From assembly GCA_902590245.1 (NCBI GenBank), contig CACIWG010000004.1:20655-84654 (forward strand): a stretch of 64,000 nucleotides of DNA. The letters run 5' to 3'. The DNA comes from an uncultured SAR116 cluster alpha proteobacterium (lineage in GTDB: Bacteria > Pseudomonadota > Alphaproteobacteria > Puniceispirillales > Marisalimonadaceae). Positions 45,093 to 55,832 of this stretch are shown piece by piece. The position numbers and the translations under genes are program-made. The first letter of the stretch is position 1; the number at the start of each line of letters is the position of its first letter. The notes below the pieces were generated by a model. The model searched no databases. It saw nothing but the letters and a program-made list of their open reading frames with translations, and had not been told where the DNA came from.

Positions 45093-46298
45093 ATGAATAT
45101 TAAAAAAGTTGTATTAGCTTATTCAGGAGGATTAGATACTTCTGTAATTTTAAAATGGCTAAAAGAAAAATATGATTGCGAAGTTATTACCTTTACAGCT
45201 GACATTGGACAGGGTGAGGAAGTTGAACCTGCAAGACAAAAGGCAAAACAACACGGTGTAAAGCAAATTTTTATTGAAAATCTTAGAGAGGATTTTGTGA
45301 AAAATTATGTTTTTCCAATGTTCAGAGCTAATGCTTTATATGAAGGTGTTTACTTGTTAGGAACATCTATTGCAAGACCTCTAATCGCTAAAAGACAAAT
45401 TGAAATCGCTAGAGAAGTTAATGCAGAAGCCGTATCTCATGGTGCGACTGGAAAAGGTAATGATCAAGTTAGATTTGAGCTCGCTTACTTAAGTTTAAAC
45501 CCAAATATTAAAATTATTGCACCTTGGAGAGAGTGGGATCTTTCAAGTAGAACTAAATTAATAGAATATGCTGAAAAAAATCAAATTGTTGTACCAAAAG
45601 ATAAAAGAGGAGAGGCTCCGTTTAGTATTGATGCTAATTTATTACATATCTCAGCTGAAGGAAAAATTTTAGAAGATCCATGGATGGAACCAAGTGAATT
45701 AGTATTTTCACGTACTAAATCACCTATACATGCTAAAGATGAAATCTCTGAAATCCAACTTAGATTTGATAAAGGAGATCCTGTAGAGTTAAATGGAAAA
45801 AAATTATCGCCTGCTGAAATGCTTCATCAACTAAATATTCTTGGTGGCGAAAATGGTATAGGACGAATTGATATTGTAGAAAACCGTTTTGTTGGAATGA
45901 AATCTAGAGGCATTTATGAAACTCCTGGGGGTACTATTTTATTTCATATGAGAAAAGCTATAGAATCAATTACTCTAGATAGAGGTGCATCACATCTTAA
46001 AGATGAGTTAATGCCTAAATATGCTGAATTGATTTATAATGGTTTCTGGTTTTCTCCAGAAAGACAAATGCTTCAAAAAGCAATTGATGAAAGCCAAAAA
46101 TACGTTAACGGATTAGTAAGAGCAAAGTTATATAAAGGAAATGTAATAATTACTGGAAGAAAATCACCAAATTCTCTTTATGATGAGGACTTAGTAACCT
46201 TTGAAGAAGGCTCATTTAATTATAACCATCATGATGCTGAAGGCTTTATAAAATTAAATGCCCTCAGACTAATGATGAATAAAATTAAACAAAAATAG
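45093..46298 (+). CDS. argG: Argininosuccinate synthase
   Basis: 401 aa, exact family length. It joins citrulline and aspartate with ATP in the second-last step of arginine synthesis. The PP-loop [12 protein letters not shown] (9-20) binds [18 protein letters not shown] binds citrulline and aspartate. The C-terminal KLNALRLM stretch is typical. It may be co-transcribed with the CPBP gene. ArgH is not in the window, and argF and argD lie 15 kb downstream. Confidence 0.97.
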   Translation: MNIKKVVLAYSGGLDTSVILKWLKEKYDCEVITFTADIGQGEEVEPARQKAKQHGVKQIFIENLREDFVKNYVFPMFRANALYEGVYLLGTSIARPLIAKRQIEIAREVNAEAVSHGATGKGNDQVRFELAYLSLNPNIKIIAPWREWDLSSRTKLIEYAEKNQIVVPKDKRGEAPFSIDANLLHISAEGKILEDPWMEPSELVFSRTKSPIHAKDEISEIQLRFDKGDPVELNGKKLSPAEMLHQLNILGGENGIGRIDIVENRFVGMKSRGIYETPGGTILFHMRKAIESITLDRGASHLKDELMPKYAELIYNGFWFSPERQMLQKAIDESQKYVNGLVRAKLYKGNVIITGRKSPNSLYDEDLVTFEEGSFNYNHHDAEGFIKLNALRLMMNKIKQK

Positions 46299-46303
46299 AT
46301 TTA

Positions 46304-46534
46304 TTAATTATTACAAATTTTCCCAATAGAGCCATCATCTGATTTTTGTTTGAGTACAACTTTTCCAGTTGGTGCTAATACAAAGCTATCATTATGCATA
46401 CCTGTTTGACATGACGCAGCTTCAACAATTTGATATTCAATACTATTATGTTTATTAGCTTCAACTAAAAAATTTTTTACATCTGCATCATTTATAGTAA
46501 ACAATGAATATAATAAAAAAATACCTGCTTCCAT
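46304..46534 (-). CDS. Small protein, unknown
   Basis: 76 aa. A strong AAAGGAG site lies 8 nt before the ATG, and a promoter-like pair (TTGATC and TATATA, 18-nt spacing) lies upstream, so this is probably a real gene. The N-terminus MEAGIFLLYSLF is apolar but short. Two cysteines (ASCQTG and GKICNN) might form a disulfide. The sequence FVLAPTGKVVLKQKSDDGSIG looks like beta structure. I recognise no family. It is convergent with argG, 5 nt apart. Confidence 0.6.
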   Translation of the reverse strand: MEAGIFLLYSLFTINDADVKNFLVEANKHNSIEYQIVEAASCQTGMHNDSFVLAPTGKVVLKQKSDDGSIGKICNN

Positions 46535-46554
46535 TTAAATCTCCTTTTAAAATA

Positions 46555-46577
46555 ATCTTAATGTTATATATTAAGAT
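46555..46577 (-). promoter_or_regulatory. Inverted repeat over the putative -10 of the 76-aa gene
   Basis: Arms ATCTTAAT (46555-46562) and ATTAAGAT (46570-46577) are a perfect 8-bp inverted repeat with a 7-nt centre. The centre contains the TATATA that could be the -10 box on the minus strand. The position suits a repressor operator or a leader hairpin. Confidence 0.4.
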
Positions 46578-46670
46578 GACTATAATTTGATCAAATCAGG
46601 CATTTTTTTGACTAATAATTCAAATTAATGGTAATTGATATTATTTAATAAAGAGATAAAATTGAACAAA

Positions 46671-47669
46671 ATGAAAAAACCAAATGATACAATGAAAGCT
46701 GTAGAAATTGTTAAATTTGGAGGTCCTGAAAATTTGAAATTAAAACTTAGAAATATTCCTAAGTTAAAAAAAGGTGAAATACTCATAAAAGTTCATTATG
46801 CAGGGGTTAATAGGCCAGATATACTACAAAGAGAAGGTAATTATCCTGTTCCTAAAACTGCAAGTGATATTCCAGGTCTTGAGGTTTCTGGTATAGTTGT
46901 AGACAGAGAGAAATCTGCTACTAAATATCCAGTAGGCTCAAAAATTTGTGCTTTATGTCATGGTGGAGGTTATGCTGAGTATGTTGCTGTTAATCAAGAC
47001 CATTGTTTGCCCATTCCAAAAAAAATAAGTCTGGAGGAAGCAGCATGCATGCCTGAAACTTTTATTACAGTCTGGAGTAATGTATTTTTGAGAGGTGGCC
47101 TTAAAAAAAATGAGAGCATTTTAATTCATGGAGGTGCAAGTGGTATTGGCACAACTGCAATTCAACTTGCTAAAATTTTTGGAGCTAAAGTTTATGCAAC
47201 AGCAGGTTCTCCAAAAAAATGTGCTGCAGTAAAAAAACTTGGTGCGATTGAATGTATTAATTACAAAAAAGAAAAATTTGAAAAAAAAATAAATATGTTA
47301 ACAAAAGAAAAAGGCGTTAATTTAATTTTGGATATGGTAGCAGGAGACTATGTAGAAAAAAATTTAAAATGTCTGTCAGAAGATGGCAGGTTAGTAATAA
47401 TTGCCGTACAAGGAGGTTTAAAAGGAAGCCTGAATTTTGGATATTTAATGAGAAAAAGGTATACTATTACAGGATCAACTTTAAGACCTCAAGAAGATAA
47501 AATTAAGGCTTCATATGTAAGAAGTTTGATCAAACATGTATGGCCTTTTTTAGAAAAAAGACAAGTAGTACCAATAATTCAAAAATGTTTTGGTTTGTCA
47601 AAAGTTTCTTTTGCTCATAAAGCTCTAGAGAAAGGCGATCATGTTGGAAAATTTGTACTAAAAATTTAA
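46671..47669 (+). CDS. Zinc-free NAD(P)H:quinone oxidoreductase (PIG3/zeta-crystallin type)
   Basis: 332 aa from the ATG at 46671; an ATG at 46692 matches the family start MKAVEI better, while a TTG at 46662 has the best ribosome site (GAGAT). It is an MDR-superfamily protein. Family blocks are HYAGVNRPDILQREGNYP and the NADP loop GGASGIGTTAIQLAK. The zinc ligands of alcohol dehydrogenases are absent. Such enzymes reduce quinones with NADPH. It is convergent with prpE and shares its stop TTAA. Confidence 0.88.
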   Translation: MKKPNDTMKAVEIVKFGGPENLKLKLRNIPKLKKGEILIKVHYAGVNRPDILQREGNYPVPKTASDIPGLEVSGIVVDREKSATKYPVGSKICALCHGGGYAEYVAVNQDHCLPIPKKISLEEAACMPETFITVWSNVFLRGGLKKNESILIHGGASGIGTTAIQLAKIFGAKVYATAGSPKKCAAVKKLGAIECINYKKEKFEKKINMLTKEKGVNLILDMVAGDYVEKNLKCLSEDGRLVIIAVQGGLKGSLNFGYLMRKRYTITGSTLRPQEDKIKASYVRSLIKHVWPFLEKRQVVPIIQKCFGLSKVSFAHKALEKGDHVGKFVLKI

Positions 47670-49552
47670 ATAATCTTAAAATGTTTCAAAGCAATTTTAC
47701 AATCATCAAATACATTAGGATTTTCAACTGTTGGTGGCATAGTCCATTGTTCTTTATTGATAATACTTCTGATTGTTTTTCTTAATATTTTACCAGATCT
47801 TGTTTTTGGGAGAGCTTGAACAATAGCTATTTTTTTAAAAGAAGCTACAGGGCCAATTTCTTTTCTAATCAAATGAATAATTTCATTACAAATTTCAGAA
47901 TGTTCTCTGTTACAACCAGCATTCAAACAAGCCAATCCAATTGGCACTTCTCCTTTTAATTCATCTTTAACGCCAACAACAGCGCACTCAGCAACGTCTG
48001 AATGGTTGGAAATAACTTCTTCCATTGCACCGGTCGATAGCCTGTGACCTGCTGTATTTATTACATCATCTGTTCTTGACATAACAAAAATATAACCATC
48101 ATTGTCAATATAACCTGCATCACCTGTTTCGTAATATCCTGGAAATTTAGATAGATATGCTTCTATAAACCTGTCATCAGCAGCCCACAGAGTTGGAAGA
48201 CAAGATGGTGGGAGTGGTAATTTTATGCATATTGATCCTAACTCATTGGATGATAATTTATCTCCATTATCATTTAAAATATCAATCTCATAACCGGGCA
48301 AAGAAACTGTTGGAGAACCTTTTTTAATTGGTAGCAATTCAATACCAGTTGGATTTGCAGCAATAGGCCAACCTGTCTCTGTTTGCCACCAATGGTCAAC
48401 TATTGGTATATTTAATTTATTTTCTAGCCACAGAACAGTATCTGGATCAGCTCTTTCTCCTGCTAAAAATAAAGTCTCTAATGATTTAAGTTTTTCTTTA
48501 TCAATATACTTACCTTCCTTATCTTCCTTTTTTACAGCTCGTAAAGCAGTAGGAGCAGTAAAAAAAGACTTTACCTTATATTCACTAATAATCCTCCAAA
48601 AAGTGCCTGCGTCTGGAGTTCCAACAGGTTTCCCTTCAAATAAAACTGTTGAACACCCATGAAATAACGGTGCATATATAATATAGGAATGTCCTACAAC
48701 CCAACCAATATCTGAAGCTGCCCAGAAAACTTCTCCTGGATTCATATTGTAAACATTTTTCATAGACCATTTTAATGAAACGAGATGACCTGCATTATCT
48801 CTCACTACACCTTTAGGTTGTCCTGTGGTACCAGAAGTATATAAAATATATAATGGGTCATTACCATTTACTGGAACTATATCAACAGGCTTAATATCTT
48901 TAATTGCCTCATCCCAAGAAACATCTAAACCTGCATTTAATTTTACTATTAATTGTTCTCGTTGAAAAATTATACAATTTTTAACTTTATGATTTGACAA
49001 TTTTATTGCTTCATCCAAAAGAGGTTTGTACTCAACAATTCTGCCTGGCTCAATACCGCAAGAAGCAGAAATAATAAGTTTAGGTAAACAATCATCAATT
49101 CTTACTGCTAGTTCTTTAGCTGCAAATCCTCCAAAAACAACAGAATGCACAGCTCCTATTCTAGCTATTGCTAAAACAGCTATAATAGCTTCAGGTATCA
49201 TAGGCATATAAACTATAACTCTATCACCTTTAGATATATTATATTTCTTTAAAGCACCGGCAAATTTTTCGACTTTGGACTTTAATTTATTATAGGTTAG
49301 TTTTGATTTTGAATTAGTTATTGGGCTATCATAATAAATAGCAACCTGATCTCCTCTTCCTTCTAAAATATTTTTATCTACAGCATTGTAACAAGTGTTC
49401 AAAATACCGTCAGAAAACCATTCATAAAAATAGTTGCTTTTCTTTTTTAAAATTTTTTCAGGAAATTTAATCCAAGAAACATCTTCAGCATTTTTTTTCC
49501 AAAATTCTGTTGGGTTATCTCTCCATTCTTTGTAAATTTCCGAATAATTCAT
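47666..49552 (-). CDS. prpE: Propionyl-CoA synthetase
   Basis: 628 aa, the length of PrpE. It is an AMP-forming acyl-CoA synthetase with LYTSGTTGQPKGVV (ATP loop), HWWQTETGWPI and the C-terminal RSGKILRKTIR, whose lysine is the usual regulatory acetylation site. SASCGIEPGRIVEYKPLL separates PrpE from acetyl-CoA synthetase. It ends the pccB-pccA-mcm-prpE run, 2 nt after mcm, so it should activate propionate for the carboxylase-mutase route. Confidence 0.92.
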   Translation of the reverse strand: MNYSEIYKEWRDNPTEFWKKNAEDVSWIKFPEKILKKKSNYFYEWFSDGILNTCYNAVDKNILEGRGDQVAIYYDSPITNSKSKLTYNKLKSKVEKFAGALKKYNISKGDRVIVYMPMIPEAIIAVLAIARIGAVHSVVFGGFAAKELAVRIDDCLPKLIISASCGIEPGRIVEYKPLLDEAIKLSNHKVKNCIIFQREQLIVKLNAGLDVSWDEAIKDIKPVDIVPVNGNDPLYILYTSGTTGQPKGVVRDNAGHLVSLKWSMKNVYNMNPGEVFWAASDIGWVVGHSYIIYAPLFHGCSTVLFEGKPVGTPDAGTFWRIISEYKVKSFFTAPTALRAVKKEDKEGKYIDKEKLKSLETLFLAGERADPDTVLWLENKLNIPIVDHWWQTETGWPIAANPTGIELLPIKKGSPTVSLPGYEIDILNDNGDKLSSNELGSICIKLPLPPSCLPTLWAADDRFIEAYLSKFPGYYETGDAGYIDNDGYIFVMSRTDDVINTAGHRLSTGAMEEVISNHSDVAECAVVGVKDELKGEVPIGLACLNAGCNREHSEICNEIIHLIRKEIGPVASFKKIAIVQALPKTRSGKILRKTIRSIINKEQWTMPPTVENPNVFDDCKIALKHFKII

Positions 49553-49554
49553 TT

Positions 49555-51729
49555 CTAAACAATCCTAGATTTTCTATAGTTATGCATTCTTTTTAAATGA
49601 TTTGTTGTATTTTCAATCACCTTATGAGCTGTATCAACAACTGAGGACCCTGGTCCAAAAATCTCAGACACTCCAGCATCATAAAGAAATTGATAATCCT
49701 TTTTTGGTATTACCCCTCCACAAAAGACTAGAATATCATCTGCCTTTCTCCTTTTTAATTCTTTGATTAAATCAGGAATTAGAGTTTTATGGCCCGCTGC
49801 AAGAGATGAAACACCAATCACATGGGCATTTTTTTTTAGGGCTTCGTCTACTGCCTCAGCAGGAGATTGAAATAAATTGCCAACTTCAACATTTATACCA
49901 AAATCAGAAAAAGCAGATGAGATAACTTTAGCTCCTCTGTCATGTCCATCTTGTCCTAACTTAGCCATGTATATAGTTATAGTTTCATTATCTATTTGCT
50001 TAAATTTATCTAAAGAAATTTTAATTTTTTTTAGTTCTTTTTGATCATCAAATGTATTTGCATAAACTTCTGTAACTATAGATTGTTTCGTTTCATAACG
50101 AGTATATACTTTTTCTAGTGCAAAAGATGTTTCACCTACTGTTGCTCTATTTCTCATAGCTTCAACAAATAATGAAAGCAGATTTTCATTATTATTTTTA
50201 GCTGCATTAGTAATTTTTTCTAAGGACTGATTTACAAGATTATTATCTCTTTCAGATTTGATCTTACCTAATTTTTCAATCTGTTCTTTTCTAACTTGAT
50301 TGTTATCAATATCTAGAATATTAACTTCATCTAAATGATCTGATTTAAATTTATTTACACCTACAATAATTTCTGTTTTGGAATCTATTCTTGCCTGTTT
50401 CTCAGTTGCTGATTTTTCTATTTCTGATTTTGGGAAACCACTTTCAATGGCCTTTGTCATTCCACCCATGTCATTAATTTTCTCAATAATTTTATTTGCA
50501 TTCTGAATTAACTCATTTGTTAAATTCTCAACATAATAACTTCCTGCCAAAGGATCTACTACATCAGTTACCCCTGTTTCATTTTGAAGAATTAATTGTG
50601 TATTTCTAGCAATTTTTGCTGAAAATTCAGTAGGTAATGCTATCGCCTCATCAAATGAGTTTGTATGCAAAGATTGAGTTCCTCCCAGAACACCTGCTAG
50701 TGCTTCGATCGTTGTTCTGACAATATTATTATAGGGATCTTGTTCTTGAAGACTTGCTCCAGATGTTTGACAGTGCGTTCTTAAAATCTGTGATTTAGGA
50801 TTTTGATTATTAAATAATTTTTTTACCCAATAAGACCATAAATATCTAGCAGCTCTTAATTTTGAAGCTTCCATAAAAAAATTCATACCAATTGCAAAAA
50901 AGAAAGATAGCCTAGGAGCAAATTTATCTACATTCAAACCTCTATCTACTGCAGCTCTAATATATTCCAAACCATCAGATATTGTAAAAGCCAATTCTTG
51001 GACTAAATTTGCTCCAGCTTCTTGCATGTGATAACCAGAGATAGAAATTGAATTAAATTTTGGCATTTTTTCAGATGTGTAAGAAATAATATCTGATACT
51101 ATTCTCATTGAAGGTTCAGGAGGATAGATATAAGTATTCCTAACCATGAATTCTTTTAAAATATCATTTTGAATTGTTCCACTCAATTGTTCAAAAAGAA
51201 CTCCTTGTTCTTCACCAGCAACTATGAAACTTGCGAGCACAGGTAAGACAGCTCCATTCATGGTCATAGATACAGACATTTTATCAAGAGGTATTCCGTC
51301 AAAAAGAATTTTCATATCCTCAACAGTATCGATAGCTACACCAGCCTTACCAACATCAGCGCGAACTCTTTCATTGTCTGAATCGTAGCCTCTATGAGTT
51401 GCTAAATCAAAAGCAATAGACAACCCCTTTTGTCCAGCTGCAATGTTTTTTTTATAAAATTTATTAGACTCCTTAGCTGTAGAGAAACCTGAATATTGTC
51501 TTACAGTCCATGGTCTAGAAGTATACATTGTTGCCTTAGGGCCTCTTACAAATGGTTCAATACCAGGTAAAGAATTCATATGATTTAAATCTTCTAAATC
51601 ATCCTTAGTGTATAATGGCTTAACTTTTATGCCCTCAGGAGTTTCTTTAATTAATCGATCTGTTTTTATTCCTTTTAGTTCGTCTAAAGCAATTTTTTCC
51701 CAATCAAAAATGTTATATTTCTTACTCAT
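49555..51729 (-). CDS. mcm: Methylmalonyl-CoA mutase, single-chain
   Basis: 724 aa from the ATG at 51729; a TTG at 51756 would overlap pccA. It turns methylmalonyl-CoA into succinyl-CoA with adenosylcobalamin. The catalytic barrel has [18 protein letters not shown] and [14 protein letters not shown] blocks. The C-terminal cobalamin domain carries the base-off motif DGHDRG ([12 protein letters not shown]) and GGVIPKKDY. Both domains are in one chain, as in the E. coli and human enzymes. The start is 16 nt after pccA. No MeaB chaperone gene is seen. Confidence 0.95.
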   Translation of the reverse strand: MSKKYNIFDWEKIALDELKGIKTDRLIKETPEGIKVKPLYTKDDLEDLNHMNSLPGIEPFVRGPKATMYTSRPWTVRQYSGFSTAKESNKFYKKNIAAGQKGLSIAFDLATHRGYDSDNERVRADVGKAGVAIDTVEDMKILFDGIPLDKMSVSMTMNGAVLPVLASFIVAGEEQGVLFEQLSGTIQNDILKEFMVRNTYIYPPEPSMRIVSDIISYTSEKMPKFNSISISGYHMQEAGANLVQELAFTISDGLEYIRAAVDRGLNVDKFAPRLSFFFAIGMNFFMEASKLRAARYLWSYWVKKLFNNQNPKSQILRTHCQTSGASLQEQDPYNNIVRTTIEALAGVLGGTQSLHTNSFDEAIALPTEFSAKIARNTQLILQNETGVTDVVDPLAGSYYVENLTNELIQNANKIIEKINDMGGMTKAIESGFPKSEIEKSATEKQARIDSKTEIIVGVNKFKSDHLDEVNILDIDNNQVRKEQIEKLGKIKSERDNNLVNQSLEKITNAAKNNNENLLSLFVEAMRNRATVGETSFALEKVYTRYETKQSIVTEVYANTFDDQKELKKIKISLDKFKQIDNETITIYMAKLGQDGHDRGAKVISSAFSDFGINVEVGNLFQSPAEAVDEALKKNAHVIGVSSLAAGHKTLIPDLIKELKRRKADDILVFCGGVIPKKDYQFLYDAGVSEIFGPGSSVVDTAHKVIENTTNHLKRMHNYRKSRIV

Positions 51730-51745
51730 AATTTGATCATCATAC

Positions 51746-53779
51746 CTAAAATTCAATAATTATATCATCAACTTTCAAAAGATCGTTAACATTAAAGTTA
51801 ATTTTTTTTACTTTTCCTTTTAAAGGAGACACTAATGTATTTTCCATTTTCATTGCTTCAACTATGCACAAGTTTTGTCCGATCTCAATTTTATCTCCAA
51901 CTTTTACAAATAATTCAATTAGCTTTCCAGGCATTGGGCATATTAAACTATTTTTATTTTCTTCATTGTCAACTTTTTTCATAAATTTAGATAATTCTAG
52001 ATTAACTGAATCTCTTGTAATCCCTTTTACTGATGATCCTCTAAAATCAATCTGAAAATAAGGAAAGCAATAATTTAATTTTAAAAAAGTACTTAATAAT
52101 ATTTGATCATCTTCATAAATATTAATGTTTATTAAATTTGTCTGAAAATCTATCTGATGATGTACTCTTAATTTTTTATACATTTTATCAAGTAAGTATA
52201 AATTTCCGTTTAATTTACTTATTTCAAACATTTTGTTATCTAATCTTACAATGTATTCATCTGATACAAATTTTTTGTTATCAAAAAAATCAAACAGCTC
52301 CACAGATGTTCTTTTATCAAATTTTTTAAGATTTAGATCTCTGATTTCATTTTCTGAGCTTAAAGTGAGAATAATTATTTCAAATAAACTTTTATATTGC
52401 TTTATTGGAAGACCTTTAAATCCATTTTTAAATTCTTTTTCAATAAAAGCAGTTGATATTTCACCATCAACAAATTTAGGATTTAAATATATTGATGAAA
52501 GAAAAGATAAATTATTTTTCAATCCACTAATACAAAATTCATCTAGTGCTTTTTCCATCAATTTAATTGCACTTTTTCTATCTTTTCCCCAAGTTGATAA
52601 TTTAGCAATCATAGGATCATAAAAAATAGATATTTCATCACCTTCTTTTACGCCAGTATCATTTCTTATTTCGTAATCCATAGATTTGTCCTCAGATGGA
52701 GGACTATACTGTGTCAATCTGCCTATTGAAGGTAAAAAACCTTTATAGGGATCTTCTGCATAAATACGACTTTCAAAAGCCCAACCATTCAACTTTATGT
52801 CTTTTTGAGAGAATGATAATTTTTTATTATTTGCCACATTGATCATTTCATGTACTAAATCAAGTCCTGTTATCATTTCTGTGACAGGATGTTCAACTTG
52901 AAGTCTTGTATTCATTTCTAAAAAATAAAAGTTTTTATTTTTATCAACAATAAACTCAACTGTCCCCGCACTTGAATATTCTACTTCTTCAGCAAGCATA
53001 ATGGCCTGCGTTGACATATCTCTTCTCAGCGTTTCATCTAAAAAAGAAGATGGAGCCTCTTCAATCACTTTTTGATTTCTTCTTTGAATTGAGCATTCTC
53101 TCTCTCCAAGTGAAACGACATTTCCATAATTATCTGCAATTATCTGTATTTCTATATGCCTAGGCTCGACCAAATATTTTTCTACAAATAACCTTTCATC
53201 TCCAAAACTATTTTTAGCTTCACTTGAAGCTCTCAAAAAAGCTTCTTCAACATCTTCTTCACTATTAACAATTCTCATTCCTTTTCCACCGCCACCAGCA
53301 CTAGCTTTTACAATCACTGGAAAGCCAATTTTTTTAGCAATTTCTTTAGCATGATTTACATTATTTATCTCACCAATAAATCCCGGAACAACATTTACGT
53401 TTGCTTTTTCAGCAATCATTTTTGATTTGATTTTGTCACCCATTGAAATTATTGCGTTTTCAGATGGGCCAATAAATATAATTTTATTCTCAGATAGCTC
53501 TCGTACAAAATTAGGGTTTTCAGACAAAAAACCATACCCTGGATGAACGGCATCAACTTTAGCCTTTTTACAAATTTCAATTATCTTTGATATATTTAAA
53601 TAACTCTTTGAAGCCTCTGATGGACCTAAATAATAACTCTCATCTGACATAAATACATGTTCAGCATTAATGTCTGAATCTGAATAAAGTGAAACAGTTT
53701 TAATTTTAAGTTTCTTTGCCGTTTTTATTATTCTACAAGCTATTTCACCCCTATTAGCAATTAAAATTTTTTTTATCAT
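51746..53779 (-). CDS. pccA: Propionyl-CoA carboxylase alpha subunit
   Basis: 677 aa. The biotin carboxylase part (about 1-450) has [34 protein letters not shown] and [14 protein letters not shown] middle region of low conservation contacts the beta subunit. The C-terminal carrier domain has EAMKMENTL, whose lysine takes biotin. Length and partner point to propionyl-CoA rather than acetyl-CoA. It follows pccB by 8 nt, with AAGGA before its ATG. bioY in this window may supply the cofactor. Confidence 0.95.
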   Translation of the reverse strand: MIKKILIANRGEIACRIIKTAKKLKIKTVSLYSDSDINAEHVFMSDESYYLGPSEASKSYLNISKIIEICKKAKVDAVHPGYGFLSENPNFVRELSENKIIFIGPSENAIISMGDKIKSKMIAEKANVNVVPGFIGEINNVNHAKEIAKKIGFPVIVKASAGGGGKGMRIVNSEEDVEEAFLRASSEAKNSFGDERLFVEKYLVEPRHIEIQIIADNYGNVVSLGERECSIQRRNQKVIEEAPSSFLDETLRRDMSTQAIMLAEEVEYSSAGTVEFIVDKNKNFYFLEMNTRLQVEHPVTEMITGLDLVHEMINVANNKKLSFSQKDIKLNGWAFESRIYAEDPYKGFLPSIGRLTQYSPPSEDKSMDYEIRNDTGVKEGDEISIFYDPMIAKLSTWGKDRKSAIKLMEKALDEFCISGLKNNLSFLSSIYLNPKFVDGEISTAFIEKEFKNGFKGLPIKQYKSLFEIIILTLSSENEIRDLNLKKFDKRTSVELFDFFDNKKFVSDEYIVRLDNKMFEISKLNGNLYLLDKMYKKLRVHHQIDFQTNLININIYEDDQILLSTFLKLNYCFPYFQIDFRGSSVKGITRDSVNLELSKFMKKVDNEENKNSLICPMPGKLIELFVKVGDKIEIGQNLCIVEAMKMENTLVSPLKGKVKKINFNVNDLLKVDDIIIEF

Positions 53780-53787
53780 TTATTTCC

Positions 53788-55332
53788 TTATAAAGGTATA
53801 TTCCCAAACTTTTTATTTGGATTCTTTAATTTTTTATCTTTTAATTTTGAAAAAGCTTGAATAATTCTATACCTAGTGTTTTTAGGTATTATTATATCAT
53901 CAAGAAACCCTCTTTCAGCTGCTATAAAAGGATTTGCAAACTTATCTTCATATTCTTGCGTTTTTTCATCAATAAACTTCTTGTCATCAATTTTTTTCCT
54001 ATGCAAGATTTCAACCGCACCTTTTGCACCCATGACTGCAATTTCTGCAGTAGGCCAAGCATAATTTGTATCACCTCTTAAATGCTTTGAACTCATGACA
54101 TCATAAGCTCCACCATATGCTTTTCTGGTAATTAAGGTTACTTTTGGAGTAGTTGCTTCTGCATAAGAAAATAATAATTTTGCTCCATTTTTAATAATTC
54201 CACCATATTCTTGTGCTGTACCTGGCATAAAACCAGGAACATCTACTAGAGTAAGTATAGGAATATTAAATGCATCACAAAATCTAACAAACCTTGCTGC
54301 CTTTCTACTAGAATCAATATCTAAACAACCAGCTAAGACAAGTGGTTGGTTAGCCACAACACCTATAGTCTCACCATTCAATCTAATAAATCCAATTAAA
54401 ATATTTTTTGCATAATCTTTTTGTAACTCAAAATATATACCTTCGTCAGCGATGCTGATTATTAATTCTTTCATATCATAAGGAAGATTTGGATTATCTG
54501 GAATAAGAGTATCTAACGAAGCAGTCTGTCTTCTAATACTATCTGTTGTACGCCTAGAAGATGCTTTGGAAATATTTGAAGAAGGTAAGTAGGACAAAAA
54601 TCTTCTCATTTCCAAAAGTGCATCAATATCATTTTCAAAACAACCATCTGCAACAGATGATTTTGTTGTATGTGTTAACGCGCCACCTAATTCTTCGGCA
54701 GTTACTTCTTCAGATGTAACAGTTTTGACTACATCTGGCCCAGTCACAAACATATAACTTGTATTTTTGACCATAAAAATAAAATCTGTCATTGCTGGAG
54801 AATAGACTGCTCCACCAGCGCAGGGTCCCATTATTAGTGAAATCTGAGGTACAACTCCTGACGCTAACGCATTTTGTAAAAAGACATCTGCATATCCACC
54901 TAATGATTCCACACCTTCTTGGATTCTTGCACCACCACTATCATTTAAGCCAATCAATGGTGCTCCATTTTGAATCGCTAATTTCATAACTTTTACAATT
55001 TTAGAAGCATGTGCTGATGACAAAGAACCACCGAAAACAGTAAAGTCTTGGGCATAAATATAAATTAATCTATTGTTAACTTTTCCAGATCCTGTGACTA
55101 CGCCATCACCTGAAAAAGTATTGTTTTCCATATCAAAATCCTTAATTGTATGAACAACAAACATATCAGTTTCTTCAAAAGTATCTTTATCTAAAAAAAT
55201 TTCAATTCGTTCTCGAGCTGTTAATTTTCCAGTGTCATGTTGCTTGTTTACCCGATTAACACCCCCACCCGCTCTAGCCTCGGTTCTTCTATTTTGTAAT
55301 TCTTCTATAATTTGTTTACTTGTTTTTCTAAT
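53788..55332 (-). CDS. pccB: Propionyl-CoA carboxylase beta subunit, probable ATT start
   Basis: 514 aa if started at the ATT at 55332. The first ATG in frame (55164) would give 458 aa and lose the conserved N-terminus, which is present as [11 protein letters not shown] and [10 protein letters not shown]. No ATG, GTG or TTG exists in this frame between the stop at 55443 and 55164. AAAGGA lies 7 nt before the ATT. The two crotonase-like halves contain [33 protein letters not shown] and MGAKGAVEI. It heads the pccB-pccA-mcm-prpE operon and diverges from the epimerase gene. Confidence 0.93.
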   Translation of the reverse strand: MRKTSKQIIEELQNRRTEARAGGGVNRVNKQHDTGKLTARERIEIFLDKDTFEETDMFVVHTIKDFDMENNTFSGDGVVTGSGKVNNRLIYIYAQDFTVFGGSLSSAHASKIVKVMKLAIQNGAPLIGLNDSGGARIQEGVESLGGYADVFLQNALASGVVPQISLIMGPCAGGAVYSPAMTDFIFMVKNTSYMFVTGPDVVKTVTSEEVTAEELGGALTHTTKSSVADGCFENDIDALLEMRRFLSYLPSSNISKASSRRTTDSIRRQTASLDTLIPDNPNLPYDMKELIISIADEGIYFELQKDYAKNILIGFIRLNGETIGVVANQPLVLAGCLDIDSSRKAARFVRFCDAFNIPILTLVDVPGFMPGTAQEYGGIIKNGAKLLFSYAEATTPKVTLITRKAYGGAYDVMSSKHLRGDTNYAWPTAEIAVMGAKGAVEILHRKKIDDKKFIDEKTQEYEDKFANPFIAAERGFLDDIIIPKNTRYRIIQAFSKLKDKKLKNPNKKFGNIPL

Positions 55333-55418
55333 TTTTTTTTCCTTTAATAAAATATAGTTATGGTAGATATAAAAATATATTAAAAATAAAGTATTACAAT
55401 TAGTAATGGAAGAATTAA

Positions 55419-55832
55419 ATGGAAAACAAAAATAAAAAAGTTAACCATATTGCAATTGCAGTGCCTGATGTAAAAGAGGCTGCAATAAAATGGCAACAAG
55501 CATTAAACATAAAAAAGAGTGAGATAATAGTTTTAGAGAAGCATGGGGTAAAAGTCGTTTTTTTAGAATTTTCTAATTTGAAAATAGAATTACTAGAACC
55601 TCTAAATAATCAAAGTCCAATATCAAAGTTTTTAGAAAAAAATCCAAAAGGTGGAATGCATCATATTTGTTTCGAAGTAGAAAAGATTTCTGAAACTCTA
55701 GATTCATTAAAAAATAAAAAAATAAATATTTTAGGTGACGGTAACCCTAAAATTGGAGCTCACAATAAACCTGTTATTTTCCTTCACCCTAGTGATTTAT
55801 CAGGAACATTAGTTGAATTAGAAGAAACGTAA
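55419..55832 (+). CDS. mce: Methylmalonyl-CoA epimerase
   Basis: 137 aa glyoxalase-fold protein. [11 protein letters not shown] at the start and [13 protein letters not shown] in the middle supply metal-binding histidines. It interconverts the S and R forms of methylmalonyl-CoA, linking PccAB to the mutase. It diverges from pccB over 86 nt, so both may share a control region, and completes the pathway next to its partners. The last 49 nt overlap the convergent SprT-like gene, the largest such overlap in the window. Confidence 0.93.
   Translation: MENKNKKVNHIAIAVPDVKEAAIKWQQALNIKKSEIIVLEKHGVKVVFLEFSNLKIELLEPLNNQSPISKFLEKNPKGGMHHICFEVEKISETLDSLKNKKINILGDGNPKIGAHNKPVIFLHPSDLSGTLVELEET

Noticed and set aside
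54792..54989. 65-codon His/Leu-rich frame opposite pccB
   Set aside because: Composition is an artefact of reading the conserved pccB sequence in another frame.
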